Shown here: one piece after another, positions 7,750 through 16,302 of the stretch
Layout of the letters: each line of letters opens with the position of its first letter
Position numbering within the stretch: position 1 is the first letter of the stretch
NCBI GenBank assembly: GCA_027067955.1
Contig: JAMOUW010000026.1
Span: 1-44,732, forward strand
Direction: 5' to 3'
DNA from: Thermaceae bacterium
GTDB lineage: Bacteria; Deinococcota; Deinococci; Deinococcales; Marinithermaceae
Length of the DNA: 44,732 bases
The notes under the pieces: generated by a model
What the model was told of the DNA's origin: nothing
Database searches by the model: none
What the model saw: the letters and a program-made list of their open reading frames with translations, nothing else
Made by a program: the position numbers and the translations under genes

Positions 7750-8169
7750 ATGCCTATCGAGAAGACGATCGTCATTCACAGACTGTGCGACAAGCGCTTC
7801 ATGGCCGAAAACGAAGCCGGTGACCGCAGCGTAATCGACGGCAACGACCCGGCGGCCGGACTGCGGCCGATGGAAATGCTGCTGGCGGCGCTGGGCAGCT
7901 GCACCGCCTATGACGTGGTAGACATAATGAGGAAGAAGCGCACCCCGCTCGACTCCTACCGGGTGGAGGTAACCGGCGAGCGCGCCGAAAAACACCCCAA
8001 GCGCTACACCCGCATCCACGTGGTGCATATTGGTAGCGGCGAGCAGGTGAGCGAAAAACAGTTCGCCCACGCGGTGCGTCTCAGCCACGAAAAATTCTGC
8101 GGGGCATCGGCCAGTCTTAACGCCGAGATCACCTGGGAGGTGCGCCTCGAGAAATCTGCTTCGGGATGA
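7750..8169 (+). CDS. OsmC family peroxide-reductase-like protein
   Basis: The 139-residue protein has both redox cysteines of the OsmC/Ohr superfamily: C51 in LLAALGSCTAYD and C117 in SHEKFCGASASL. It also has RPMEMLLAALGSC, the usual helix before the first cysteine. Proteins of this type reduce organic hydroperoxides with thiols; the YhfA/OsmC-like branch fits the length best. It lies 26 bases after the SDR gene on the same strand, with an AAGG-type site before the ATG, and is probably co-transcribed. Confidence 0.87.
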   Translation: MPIEKTIVIHRLCDKRFMAENEAGDRSVIDGNDPAAGLRPMEMLLAALGSCTAYDVVDIMRKKRTPLDSYRVEVTGERAEKHPKRYTRIHVVHIGSGEQVSEKQFAHAVRLSHEKFCGASASLNAEITWEVRLEKSASG

Positions 8170-8170
8170 G

Positions 8171-8449
8171 CTGAAATCCAGGCTTCGCGCCGCCCTGGCC
8201 GCCGGGCGCGACAACGAGGCGGCCCGGATCCTGCAGGAGGCGGCCCGCAATGACCTCCGGACGGACGTGCGGGCAACCCTGGAGTTCTGGGCGGGCCGGT
8301 TACTGATTCACAGCGGCCGCGAAGTAGAAGGTACGCTGGCGCTGGAGCGGTCCGCGGGAATGCTAGATCTTCTCGGCCTCCCCTATCCCCCGCTCGAAAG
8401 CCTCGTCGAGGAGCTCGGCCTTGAGCGGGACGACCTTACCGGAACGTAA
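8171..8449 (+). CDS. Possible small TPR-like hypothetical protein
   Basis: A frame directly after the OsmC stop codes for about 92 residues of amphipathic, alanine-rich helices (LRAALAAGRDNEAARILQEAA, then FWAGRLLIHSGREVEGTLALERS), spaced like one or two tetratricopeptide repeats. No ATG exists in frame. CTG 8156, CTG 8171 or GTG 8267 are the possible starts, and only the first has a GGAGG-like site (13 bases away). The last 87 bases overlap the 3' end of the convergent addA-like gene. Composition looks coding, but the missing start and the overlap keep this tentative. Confidence 0.35.
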   Translation: MKSRLRAALAAGRDNEAARILQEAARNDLRTDVRATLEFWAGRLLIHSGREVEGTLALERSAGMLDLLGLPYPPLESLVEELGLERDDLTGT

Positions 8450-11116
8450 GAACACCAGCCGGGTTGCAGTTTCGATGCCCCAGGCTTCACGCACGGCGCG
8501 CCGGTAAAGCCCGAGCTGAAAATAATAACGCTCGGGGTGTATTTCGCGATCGGTTTTGTAATCCTCCAGCACCCAGCCGTCCGAAACGCGGTACAGGCGG
8601 TCAATTACCCCTTCCCATACGGTGTCCAGGCGCTCGGTACGGGTCGGCAGCACGAGCGGGAACTCCGCGTAGTCCTCCTCCCGCTCCTCCAACCCCGGCA
8701 GCTCGGCGCCCAGAAGCTTCCAGTAGTTCTCCAGCAACGCCGCCGTTTCCCGCTGCACCAGAGAGCGCTCCGACCCGGTGAGCCGCTGGGCCGCTTCCTG
8801 GTTCCAAAGGTCGGCAAGGCGCCCGGGACCCCAATCCTGTCCGATGGCGTAGTGCACCAGGATGCCGACGGTCCGTGCCACCAGCCCCGGGTCCAGCCCC
8901 GGCTCTTCAGCCTCGACCGCCACGTCGCCCTCGTCGTCGATCTCACCAGCTACGGGCCTCTCGGCCTTGAAAGCGCTGGGGGAGTAGACCGGCGGCCGGG
9001 CGAGCGGGGGTACCGGCTCGTGTAAGCGCTCGTCTACCTCGTCCTCCCGCGCCTTCGCCGCCGCCGGGGCCCGGGGGAGCGGCAGACGTTCAGCCTGGAA
9101 ACGCTTCACCGCAACCTCCCGCCACGAATCGAGCTGCATTTCTTCCAGCAGAATGCGCCCCAGGGTGCGCCTCCAGAACTTCCGGCGCAACTCCCCGCCC
9201 TCGGATTTCAACTGCGTGCTCACGCTAATGAGCAGGTTTTCGCGCGAACGGCTCAAGGCAACGTAAAGCAGGCGGTAGGTCTCGCGGATCTCGCGCTCTT
9301 TCCAGTCGGCGGCGAAGCGGGTGTATTCGGGGTCGCCCTTGCAAGCGAATTCGCCCGACCCCGGTCGTACGTAGAAGGGATCGGAACCATCGGGCTGCCC
9401 GCGGTTGAGATCGAAGAGCGCCACCACCGGCCACTCCAGCCCCTTGCTGCCATGCATGGTGTAGATCCGCACCGCATCGAAGCCGCCCTCGGGCACTCCC
9501 GGCTCGTCACTGCCCCGCAGATCTTCGAGATCGCGTAGCAGGAATTCGAGCCTGCCGTAGCGCCGGCTCGCGAGCTTGAAAAGCAGCTGGTCCACGTTGG
9601 CGCGGGCCGGGGGCTCGAGCCGCTCCAGATAGCTCCGCCCGGCCAGAAAGGGGGTGCGCACCATGCGCTCGAAAAAATCCAGGGGTCTGAGGGTCTGCAC
9701 CCACTCCGCCAGCTGCTTCATGCGCGCGGCCACCTCGGGGGCGGAGCGCTCGAGTTCGGCGAGCGGGTCGGCCGCGGAGAGCACCCGTTCGATCGTTTCC
9801 AGGTCGAGACCGGCAAAAGGTCCTCTCAGAAAGGCGGCCAGACTGAAACGGCCCCGTGGGTCAAGCGCCACCCGGGCGGCATGGACCAAATCGCGGACCT
9901 CGATCAGGTCGTAGAACCCCCGGCCGCCCACCTCTACGTAGGGCACCGAGTGCGCCTCCAGGGCCCGGGCCAGCACGGGAACGGAGCTGTGACTGCGCAC
10001 CAGCACCGCCATCTCCCTCCAGGGGTGCTCGGCATGCCGCCCGAGAAGCCAGCGGGCCAGCTGATCAGCCTCGTAGGGACGCAGGTTTTCCAGCCTGGCC
10101 CCGCCCTCGATGAGATGAAGGTCGACGCCTCCGGTTCCGGCGCCGGGACGGGGAACGACCGCAGGAGCCTCCGCGGGACTGAAGGCATCAGGGCGCTCGT
10201 CTGCCACCCAGCCTGTGTAGCGGTTCAGGAAGTCTACCAGTGAGCGCTCGTGGCGCCAGCTGGTCACCAGGGGAGCAAGCGGTTCTCCCGCGGCCATGGC
10301 AGCGCGGAATACGCCGACGTCGGCATTGCGGAACGCGTATATGGACTGTTTGGGATCTCCCACTACCTCCACGGCAACACCCAGCGATTCCAGGGCCTCG
10401 AAAACGCGGCCCTGTAAGGGGCTTGTGTCCTGGTATTCATCAACGAAGACCCGGGTCAACCGCGCACGTAAGCGCTCCGCCAGCGCTGCTTCTCTGGAGG
10501 CCCGCTCAAGCAACTTCCAGGCCAGCAGCTCGATATCCGCCGGCCCCAAAGCCTCGCCCCCGAGACGGCGGCGGTAGCGCTCGAAGACGCGCTCGAAATG
10601 CGCGTAGAGCCGCTCGGCGGCCGGACCCCGGGGCTGCAGTTGTGCCGCCAGCGAGCGCCGGGCGAAGAGTCGCTCCAGTTCCGCCGCCAGCTCGGAGGTC
10701 TCCTCGTTCAGGTAAACGTAGGCGCGCGCCTCTTCAGCGAAAATCTGCGCCGCCTCACCGGCATCTATGCGCAGGAAATCGGGCTCGAGCCCCGACGCCA
10801 GAGCATTCTGCCGCAAAAGCTCGGCGAAGAAGCCGTGGATGGTGGTAACGGTAGCCCCCAGCACCCCGGTGGCCAGCTCCCCGGCGCGCCGGACCACCGC
10901 CTCCGGAGGACGGTCCTCATGCCCGGAAGGGGTGAAGGAGCCTGCGGCAATCGCCAGGAGACGTTCGCGCAGGCGCGCCTTCAACTCGGCGGCCGCCGAA
11001 CGGGTAAAGGTTACCGCGGCCAGGCGGTAGGGCGGATTCTCGGCCAGCGCCGCCACAAAGCGGCTGGTAAGAGCATACGTCTTTCCAGTTCCGGCCGAAG
11101 CGATGCGGACCTTCAC
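8363..11116 (-). CDS. addA: AddA-like UvrD/Rep helicase with C-terminal PD-(D/E)XK nuclease
   Basis: The 917-residue protein belongs to superfamily 1 helicases that process double-strand breaks for recombination. Visible parts are Walker A ASAGTGKT (6-13), Walker B VFVDEYQDTSP, helicase motifs ending in RLLYVALSRSRENLLI, and a RecB-type nuclease near the C-terminus. The nuclease reads GVIDRLY with D839, then LEDYKTD with D852 and K854, then YYFQLGLY. All catalytic residues are present. The GTG at 11116 forms a GTGA overlap with the stop of the upstream addB-like gene, so the two are translationally coupled and probably form one heterodimer. Confidence 0.88.
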   Translation of the reverse strand: MKVRIASAGTGKTYALTSRFVAALAENPPYRLAAVTFTRSAAAELKARLRERLLAIAAGSFTPSGHEDRPPEAVVRRAGELATGVLGATVTTIHGFFAELLRQNALASGLEPDFLRIDAGEAAQIFAEEARAYVYLNEETSELAAELERLFARRSLAAQLQPRGPAAERLYAHFERVFERYRRRLGGEALGPADIELLAWKLLERASREAALAERLRARLTRVFVDEYQDTSPLQGRVFEALESLGVAVEVVGDPKQSIYAFRNADVGVFRAAMAAGEPLAPLVTSWRHERSLVDFLNRYTGWVADERPDAFSPAEAPAVVPRPGAGTGGVDLHLIEGGARLENLRPYEADQLARWLLGRHAEHPWREMAVLVRSHSSVPVLARALEAHSVPYVEVGGRGFYDLIEVRDLVHAARVALDPRGRFSLAAFLRGPFAGLDLETIERVLSAADPLAELERSAPEVAARMKQLAEWVQTLRPLDFFERMVRTPFLAGRSYLERLEPPARANVDQLLFKLASRRYGRLEFLLRDLEDLRGSDEPGVPEGGFDAVRIYTMHGSKGLEWPVVALFDLNRGQPDGSDPFYVRPGSGEFACKGDPEYTRFAADWKEREIRETYRLLYVALSRSRENLLISVSTQLKSEGGELRRKFWRRTLGRILLEEMQLDSWREVAVKRFQAERLPLPRAPAAAKAREDEVDERLHEPVPPLARPPVYSPSAFKAERPVAGEIDDEGDVAVEAEEPGLDPGLVARTVGILVHYAIGQDWGPGRLADLWNQEAAQRLTGSERSLVQRETAALLENYWKLLGAELPGLEEREEDYAEFPLVLPTRTERLDTVWEGVIDRLYRVSDGWVLEDYKTDREIHPERYYFQLGLYRRAVREAWGIETATRLVFLRSGKVVPLKAELLDEAFERGIGEAEKI

Positions 11117-13470
11117 GATTCCACCTCGTCCTTGCGGCAGATGTCGGCGTAGGGGCAGGTGCGGCAATGCCAGCCGGGCCGCGCCTGAACCCGGGCTTTA
11201 CGGTAGCGCTCGAGCGCCTGCAACGCCCTGCGCCGGCGCTCGGCCACCATTTCGCGAAACTTAGGAGCCCAATCCTCACCGGGGCTCACCGCATACGCCC
11301 GCACCGGCGAACCCGCAAGCGGCCAGTACCACAGTTCAACCGGGTGTCCGCGTCGCAAGTACTCCCCCGCCATCAGGAACTCGGCCCAGCGCTCGCGCAA
11401 CTCGGCCCGCGCCTCGGCGGGAGAAAGCAGGGCCTCTCCAAAGCGGTATATACGGGCCGTGTTTCCCTCCCGCTCCCCCGCATGCACGCTCACCTCCAGG
11501 TCCGCCAGGCGCACGCCGGGAAAGAACGTCAAGCGCTCGAACTGCGCCGGGGTCATGCCCCAGGGAGCAAGTTCGGCCGCTTCGGGCGGGCGCCCCGCCC
11601 GCTTGGCCCGTGCCAGCGCCTCGAGCGCCTGAAACCACGCAGGGAGCTCCCCGCCCTCGGGAACCACGCCCGCCTGGGCGTCCAGCCAGGAGCGAAAACC
11701 GCAGCCGCCGTAGCGGTGGTCGAAGCGGTAAACCTCGCTCAGGCGCCTGGGGGCGGGCAGGGGCAGCCGCCCCTGCGGAGCCCGGTAACCCGCGCCGCTG
11801 CGCGAGAGCGCCCGGCTGACCAGCGGAACCGGCCCCATGGGGCGGGCCTCCACCCCGCCAACAAGGTCCCGCTCTGGCTCGAGCGGCCGGCCCCCATCGG
11901 CCTCGGGATAGGTGATTATCAGTTCATCCGCCAGATTGCGCAGACTGCGCCAGAGGTGCACATCGCGCCCGCGCAGGCGCCGCGGAAGGACGCCGCGCTC
12001 GCTGTAGACGCGCTCGAAAACCTCGTCCCAGGGATAGCGGGCCTCCTCAGGAACGAAATAGTCCTCGCGCTCCCTCAGAGTATAGACGCCCTCGCTGGCT
12101 CCCAGCACATAGGCCTTGCGGTAATGCCTGCCGCTCACCTCCCGGGGCCCGAGCAACGCCACCCCGCCGGGATGACGGGCACGCAGACGCACCCTTTCCA
12201 AAAGTCCCGCCCACCAGGCCCGGAACCCCCGGGGACCGCCAGCTGCAAGAGCCTCGCGCGCCCGCAGTAAAAACGCTTCGCGCCAGCGGCTCTCCGCCAG
12301 GAGCGGCCTCTCGTCCACCAGCGCCTCGGCCCAGGCAAGCAGGTGCCGCTGTAACTCCGCCTCTCCATCCGGAGCTTTGTGGAGCGGGTCGAGGCGCTCG
12401 AGGACCCTTTCCAACGCCTGAGCAAGCCCTGCATTATCCGCCGCGTCCAGCTCGGCGGCCAGTTTGCGGATGGCGTCCAGCCCCGCAAGCCCGCGGGCCA
12501 GCGCTGCACGCCCCAGGGGAGCCAGCTCTGCGAAGAGGAAAAGCCCTTCGGCGGTGGGATGATCGGGGAAGCGCAACAGATCCACCAGCAACTTGCCCGC
12601 CTCTTCCTCGGTGGGGGCGTGATAGGTTTCGTCCATCAGATAAAGGTCGTACTCGCGCGCCAGCATCTTGGCGGCCTCGAGACGCTCCAGGGGCACCACC
12701 AGCGCCAGCTCGAGCGGCGCTAGCCCGGCCACCAGCAGATCGCGCTTAATCGCCGCCAGAACCCAGCGCAGCTCGTGAACGGGATTCTGGGCGCGCCACA
12801 CCTCCCGCAACGCCGGCTTCGAAGGCGGGCGCAGAGCATCCGCCGGCGGCTCCGGCAACGAGGCCCACACCTCCACTCCGGTCCGCTCCATTGCCGCCAG
12901 CAGCGAAAGCGCCAGCGGCGAAAGCTCCCAAAAACCCGCCACGAAGACGGCGTCGAACTCGGGACGCCAGCCCCCCCCGGCCACCAGGTCGGCCGCCAAG
13001 CGGGCCACGTCGTCGGGATCGAGCGCCGCCCCCTTGCGCTGTTCGTATAGCGCGTAAACCCGGCGCAGGCGCTCCGACTCAGCGTCCAGCACCGGCAGTT
13101 CGCCGGGGCCTACCTCGAAGCGCTTCAACTCGGCTATGGCCCGCGCGAAAAGACGCGCCTCCCCGGGAGCCGGCAGGCGCCCCCCCTGCGCCTCGCGCAA
13201 CGCCTCCCCCACCCGGGCCACCCGCAGACCGGTGGAGATGAAATCCCCCGTGCGTCCCGCCTGCGCCAGAATACGCTGGTGAACCTGCTGGAAATGCAGC
13301 ACCTCCACGCCCAGGGCCGCCCCGTTTGCCGCCAGCCGCCTCAGGGTGTAGTTGCGCGCCGAAGGCAGCGTCCACCAGGAAATGCGCTTTTTGGAAGCCA
13401 CCAGCTCGGCGGTGCGTGCGAGCATCCGCACCGCCGCACCGCCGTCGGCATTGTCCACCAGCCATTGCAT
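11113..13470 (-). CDS. addB: AddB-like partner subunit, degenerate helicase and nuclease with Fe-S cysteines
   Basis: The 785-residue protein precedes addA. Its N-terminus reads LVDNADGGAAVRM where AddB has a Walker A, so no GK(S/T) is present and ATP binding is unlikely. The C-terminal domain keeps four cysteines: C590 (GGCGFRSW) and C769, C772, C778 (WHCRTCPYADIC). This is the C...CxxCx5C arrangement that holds a 4Fe-4S cluster in AddB nucleases. I cannot find the catalytic ID...DYK residues between them. It therefore looks like a structural, RecC-like partner. The start at 13470 follows TAGAAT by 8 bases (leaderless type). Confidence 0.8.
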   Translation of the reverse strand: MQWLVDNADGGAAVRMLARTAELVASKKRISWWTLPSARNYTLRRLAANGAALGVEVLHFQQVHQRILAQAGRTGDFISTGLRVARVGEALREAQGGRLPAPGEARLFARAIAELKRFEVGPGELPVLDAESERLRRVYALYEQRKGAALDPDDVARLAADLVAGGGWRPEFDAVFVAGFWELSPLALSLLAAMERTGVEVWASLPEPPADALRPPSKPALREVWRAQNPVHELRWVLAAIKRDLLVAGLAPLELALVVPLERLEAAKMLAREYDLYLMDETYHAPTEEEAGKLLVDLLRFPDHPTAEGLFLFAELAPLGRAALARGLAGLDAIRKLAAELDAADNAGLAQALERVLERLDPLHKAPDGEAELQRHLLAWAEALVDERPLLAESRWREAFLLRAREALAAGGPRGFRAWWAGLLERVRLRARHPGGVALLGPREVSGRHYRKAYVLGASEGVYTLREREDYFVPEEARYPWDEVFERVYSERGVLPRRLRGRDVHLWRSLRNLADELIITYPEADGGRPLEPERDLVGGVEARPMGPVPLVSRALSRSGAGYRAPQGRLPLPAPRRLSEVYRFDHRYGGCGFRSWLDAQAGVVPEGGELPAWFQALEALARAKRAGRPPEAAELAPWGMTPAQFERLTFFPGVRLADLEVSVHAGEREGNTARIYRFGEALLSPAEARAELRERWAEFLMAGEYLRRGHPVELWYWPLAGSPVRAYAVSPGEDWAPKFREMVAERRRRALQALERYRKARVQARPGWHCRTCPYADICRKDEVES

Positions 13471-13478
13471 GCAGACGC

Positions 13479-13484
13479 ATTCTA
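13479..13484 (-). promoter_or_regulatory. -10 box of leaderless promoter (TAGAAT), addB-addA
   Basis: On the minus strand TAGAAT ends 8 bases before the ATG at 13470, with no ribosome site in between. Confidence 0.5.
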
Positions 13485-13525
13485 CGACGTCGCCCCGGCG
13501 GGGAAGAAAACCTAATAGTAATGAC

Positions 13526-13554
13526 TTGCATTAAATGGCCCGCTGCGCTATCCT
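13526..13554 (+). promoter_or_regulatory. Sigma-A type promoter of the peroxiredoxin gene
   Basis: TTGCAT (13526-13531) and TATCCT (13549-13554) are separated by 17 bases. A leader of roughly 15 bases with GGAGG then precedes the ATG at 13576. This is a conventional, leadered promoter, unlike most single genes in the window. Confidence 0.6.
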
Positions 13555-13575
13555 TACCGGTGGAGGTAGAGGCTA

Positions 13576-14232
13576 ATGGAAAACACCGAAAAGAACATGG
13601 CGCTTCCGCGGTTAAACGAACCGGCCCCTGATTTCGTGGCCAAGACCACCAAGGGGACGCTCAGGCTCTCGGACTTGAAGGGAAAGTGGGTGGTGCTTTT
13701 CAGTCACCCGGCCGACTTCACCCCGGTTTGCAGCACCGAGTTCCTGGGGTTCGCCAAGAAATCGGGCGAGTTCGCTGCGCGTAACGTCCAGCTGATAGGG
13801 CTATCCATCGATAGTATTTACAGCCATCTGGCCTGGATCAAGGACCTGGAGGACCTGACCGGCATCACCATCGACTTTCCGGTGATCGCCGACCTGGACA
13901 TGAATGTCTCCAGCCTCTACGGCATGGTCCACCCCGCCGCCGCTGACACCGCCGCGGTGCGTACGGTTTTCATCATCGACGACAAGGGCGTCCTGCGGGC
14001 CATGCTCTACTACCCCCTCACCAACGGCCGCAACATTGACGAGGTGCTGCGTCTAGTGGACGCGCTGCAGTTTACCGACCAGACCGGTCTGGCCACCCCC
14101 GCCGACTGGCGGCCCGGCGAACAGGCTATCGTGCCCCCGCCAGCGACCATCGACGATGTCAAGGCTGACGAAGCCAAGCGGGGCGAGTACTCCGAGTTCA
14201 AGCGCTGGTACCTGCGCTACAAGAAGGTCTGA
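13576..14232 (+). CDS. 1-Cys peroxiredoxin, Prx6 family
   Basis: It reduces hydrogen peroxide and alkyl hydroperoxides in the cytoplasm. The 218-residue protein carries the peroxidatic motif HPADFTPVCSTE with C52 as its only cysteine, so no resolving cysteine is available and an external thiol is needed. The long C-terminal domain ending in YSEFKRWYLRYKKV is typical of Prx6-type proteins. The ATG lies 9 bases after GGAGG. It forms a single-gene unit with its own -35/-10 promoter and a palindromic terminator, divergent from addB. Confidence 0.93.
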   Translation: MENTEKNMALPRLNEPAPDFVAKTTKGTLRLSDLKGKWVVLFSHPADFTPVCSTEFLGFAKKSGEFAARNVQLIGLSIDSIYSHLAWIKDLEDLTGITIDFPVIADLDMNVSSLYGMVHPAAADTAAVRTVFIIDDKGVLRAMLYYPLTNGRNIDEVLRLVDALQFTDQTGLATPADWRPGEQAIVPPPATIDDVKADEAKRGEYSEFKRWYLRYKKV

Positions 14233-14249
14233 TACGCGCCTATCGACAA

Positions 14250-14275
14250 GCCGCCGCGCCCCGGGGCGCGGCGGC
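14250..14275. terminator. Perfect 26-base palindrome between convergent genes
   Basis: Thirteen bases (14250-14262) pair with the next thirteen (14263-14275), giving a very GC-rich hairpin 17 bases after the peroxiredoxin stop and 17 bases before the end of the convergent PLP gene. No T run follows on either strand. It is probably a shared terminator or a transcript-end stabiliser. Confidence 0.55.
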
Positions 14276-14292
14276 GTCGCATTGGGTTGAAA

Positions 14293-15474
14293 TCAGGAAA
14301 CGGGGCTGCGCTCGGTGCGCGCCAGCGCCTGTTCGATGTCCTGGGCCAGGTCACGGGGGTCTTCAATACCCACCGATAGCCGCACCAGTCCCGGCGTTAC
14401 GCCCTGATGCTCCAGCACCTCGGGCGGCAGCAGTTCGTGGGTGGTGGATGCGGGATGGGTAGCGAGCGACTCCACGTCGCCAAGCGATACCGCCTGGGTG
14501 AAGAGCTCCAATCCGTCCAGGAACACCCGGGCTGCCTCGAAGCCGCCGCGCAGCTCCAGGGCGACCATGCCCCCGAAACGGTCCATCTGCCGGGCCGCCA
14601 GCTCATGGCCAGGGTGCTGCGCCAGACCCGGGTAGTGCACCCGTTCCACTGCGGGGTGCCGGGAAAGCAGCTCCGCCACCGCCTCGGCGCCGTCACAGTG
14701 GGCCTCCATGCGCAACGGCAACGTTTTCACGCCGCGCATGAACAGGAAGGCGTCCTCGGGGCTCATGGCCCCGCCGACGTGGCGCAGACCGTGCATGCGC
14801 AGCTCCTCCATCATTTCGGCGCTGCCGGCTACCACGCCCCCGATTGCATCGCCATGGCCTCCCAGATACTTGGTGGCGGAGTGCAGCACCATGTCGATAC
14901 CGAACTCCAGCGGCCGTGTCAGATAGGGCGTGGCGAAGGTGTTGTCGGCCACCGAAAGGACACCGCGCTCACGGGCCACCCGCCCCACGGCGGCGAGATC
15001 GTGAATACGCAGGGTTGGATTAGTCGGGGTTTCGACATAGAGCATCCGCGTTTCCGGCCCGATCCACTCGGAGGAAGGCGCGTTCGAAGCATCGCGCACC
15101 GAAATCCCAAAGCGGATCAGGGTTTCCAGGAACAGCCCCTCGGTACCGCCGTAGAGCGGACCCAGAAAAACCAGCTCGTCGCCAGGCTTGAGGAAGGTAA
15201 AGGCCAGCCCCGCGATCGCCGCCATACCGCTGGCGAACGCCACCGCGTCCTCCGCCCCCTCCAGGCTGGCCACCTTTTCTTCGAACACCCGCACCGTAGG
15301 ATTGCCGATGCGGGTGTATACGTAACCGGGTTCTTCGCCCGCGAACATTCGCGCGCCGCGATCAAAGGAGCCGTATGCAAACGTTGAGGTGCGGTAAACG
15401 GGGGTTACGTGGGCCCCGGTAGTGGGGTCGGGCCGCGAGCCCACATGTACCGCACGTGTACGGAAACGTTTCAT
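14293..15474 (-). CDS. Cys/Met metabolism PLP-dependent enzyme (gamma-lyase / gamma-synthase type)
   Basis: The 393-residue fold-type-I PLP enzyme is of the cystathionine gamma-synthase/gamma-lyase/sulfhydrylase family. The PLP lysine is K202 in HSATKYLGGHGD. YTRIGNPT (53-60) contributes the phosphate-binding Tyr and Arg, Y108 in GPLYGGT stacks on the ring, and D177 in SVADNTF contacts the pyridine nitrogen. Sequence alone does not separate methionine gamma-lyase, cystathionine gamma-lyase and O-acylhomoserine sulfhydrylase. The start at 15474 follows AGAAAGGA by a few bases, and TACAAT (15519-15514 on the minus strand) is a likely -10 box. Confidence 0.88.
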   Translation of the reverse strand: MKRFRTRAVHVGSRPDPTTGAHVTPVYRTSTFAYGSFDRGARMFAGEEPGYVYTRIGNPTVRVFEEKVASLEGAEDAVAFASGMAAIAGLAFTFLKPGDELVFLGPLYGGTEGLFLETLIRFGISVRDASNAPSSEWIGPETRMLYVETPTNPTLRIHDLAAVGRVARERGVLSVADNTFATPYLTRPLEFGIDMVLHSATKYLGGHGDAIGGVVAGSAEMMEELRMHGLRHVGGAMSPEDAFLFMRGVKTLPLRMEAHCDGAEAVAELLSRHPAVERVHYPGLAQHPGHELAARQMDRFGGMVALELRGGFEAARVFLDGLELFTQAVSLGDVESLATHPASTTHELLPPEVLEHQGVTPGLVRLSVGIEDPRDLAQDIEQALARTERSPVS

Positions 15475-15525
15475 GGTTTTTCCTTTCTCCCCAAAAGGGG
15501 GTGCTGTAAACCCATTGTACCGCCG

Positions 15526-15531
15526 TAGACT
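15526..15531 (+). promoter_or_regulatory. -10 box of leaderless promoter (TAGACT)
   Basis: TAGACT ends 7 bases before the ATG at 15539. The divergent PLP gene starts 64 bases away. Confidence 0.55.
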
Positions 15532-15538
15532 TGAAGGC

Positions 15539-16246
15539 ATGAAGCGGCACCCGCCGTTCTCGATACTGGCCCGCGTCTACGACCGGCTTATGGAAGAAGT
15601 GCCCTACGAAGGCTGGGCACGGTTCGTGCTCGCCGTGCTGGGAGGCGAAGGTTGCTTTCCCCGGAGCGTGCTCGAGCTGGGGGTTGGCACGGGAAACGCG
15701 CTCGAGCCCTTTCTCGACCGCGGGCTCGATGCCGCCGGGCTGGACTCCTCCGCCGCAATGCTGGCGCGCGCCCGCTCCCAGCTGCCTGGCGTGTTGCTGG
15801 AACACGCCGACATGCGCTCGTTTCGACTGGGCCGCCGTTTCGACCTGGTCTACTCCGCCTTCGACAGCCTCAACAACCTCACCGACCCCGCCGACCTGGC
15901 GGCAGCCTTTGAATCGGCCAGGGGGCATCTCAACCCCGGGGGCTGGCTCGCCGCCGATCTGAATACCCCCGCGGGTCTGAGCGAATTGTGGCGGGAAGAG
16001 GTGTGGGAAGAGGAGGGGGTCCGCCTCGTTTACAGCTACGACCCGGCAAGCCGCAGCGGCCGCCTGGAAGCCTGGGTTGGGGGGGAGCTCGAGGTACACC
16101 TAGAGCGCGGCTACGAGCCGGACGAGGTGGAGGAAATGCTGCGCGCACTGGACTACGACCCCGTTTTTTTCCTCACCTACCCCGACGGGCGCCCGCCGCA
16201 TCCCCGCTCCGAGCGCTTTTGGGTGTTCGCCCGCGCTCCAGAGTAG
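15539..16246 (+). CDS. Class I SAM-dependent methyltransferase
   Basis: The 235-residue protein has the SAM-binding glycine motif VLELGVGTGN (44-53), an acidic residue in AGLDSS (motif II), the DLVYSAFDSLNNL stretch (motif IV) and LNPGGWLAADLN (motif V). The lid after motif V (ELWREEVWEEEGVRLVY) resembles the small-molecule methyltransferase branch. Substrate unknown. The start at 15539 was chosen for the -10 box 7 bases upstream and because the longer frame would be antisense to the neighbour's N-terminus. Confidence 0.82.
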   Translation: MKRHPPFSILARVYDRLMEEVPYEGWARFVLAVLGGEGCFPRSVLELGVGTGNALEPFLDRGLDAAGLDSSAAMLARARSQLPGVLLEHADMRSFRLGRRFDLVYSAFDSLNNLTDPADLAAAFESARGHLNPGGWLAADLNTPAGLSELWREEVWEEEGVRLVYSYDPASRSGRLEAWVGGELEVHLERGYEPDEVEEMLRALDYDPVFFLTYPDGRPPHPRSERFWVFARAPE

Positions 16247-16290
16247 GCCGGCACACCCCTGTGGCTCACCCGCCTCAAGGGCACTGGCAA

Positions 16291-16296
16291 TACGTT
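16291..16296 (+). promoter_or_regulatory. -10 box of leaderless promoter (TACGTT)
   Basis: TACGTT ends 6 bases before the ATG at 16303. The intervening GAGG touches the start codon too closely to be a good ribosome site. Confidence 0.45.
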
Positions 16297-16302
16297 GAGG
16301 TA

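Noticed and set aside
11167-12270. Plus-strand open frame of 367 codons opposite addB
   Set aside because: Composition is that of an antisense shadow. The minus-strand frame has clear Fe-S cysteine motifs and coupling to addA.
14407-15387. Plus-strand open frame of 326 codons opposite the PLP enzyme gene
   Set aside because: His/Gln-rich shadow; the minus-strand frame has every PLP-enzyme motif.
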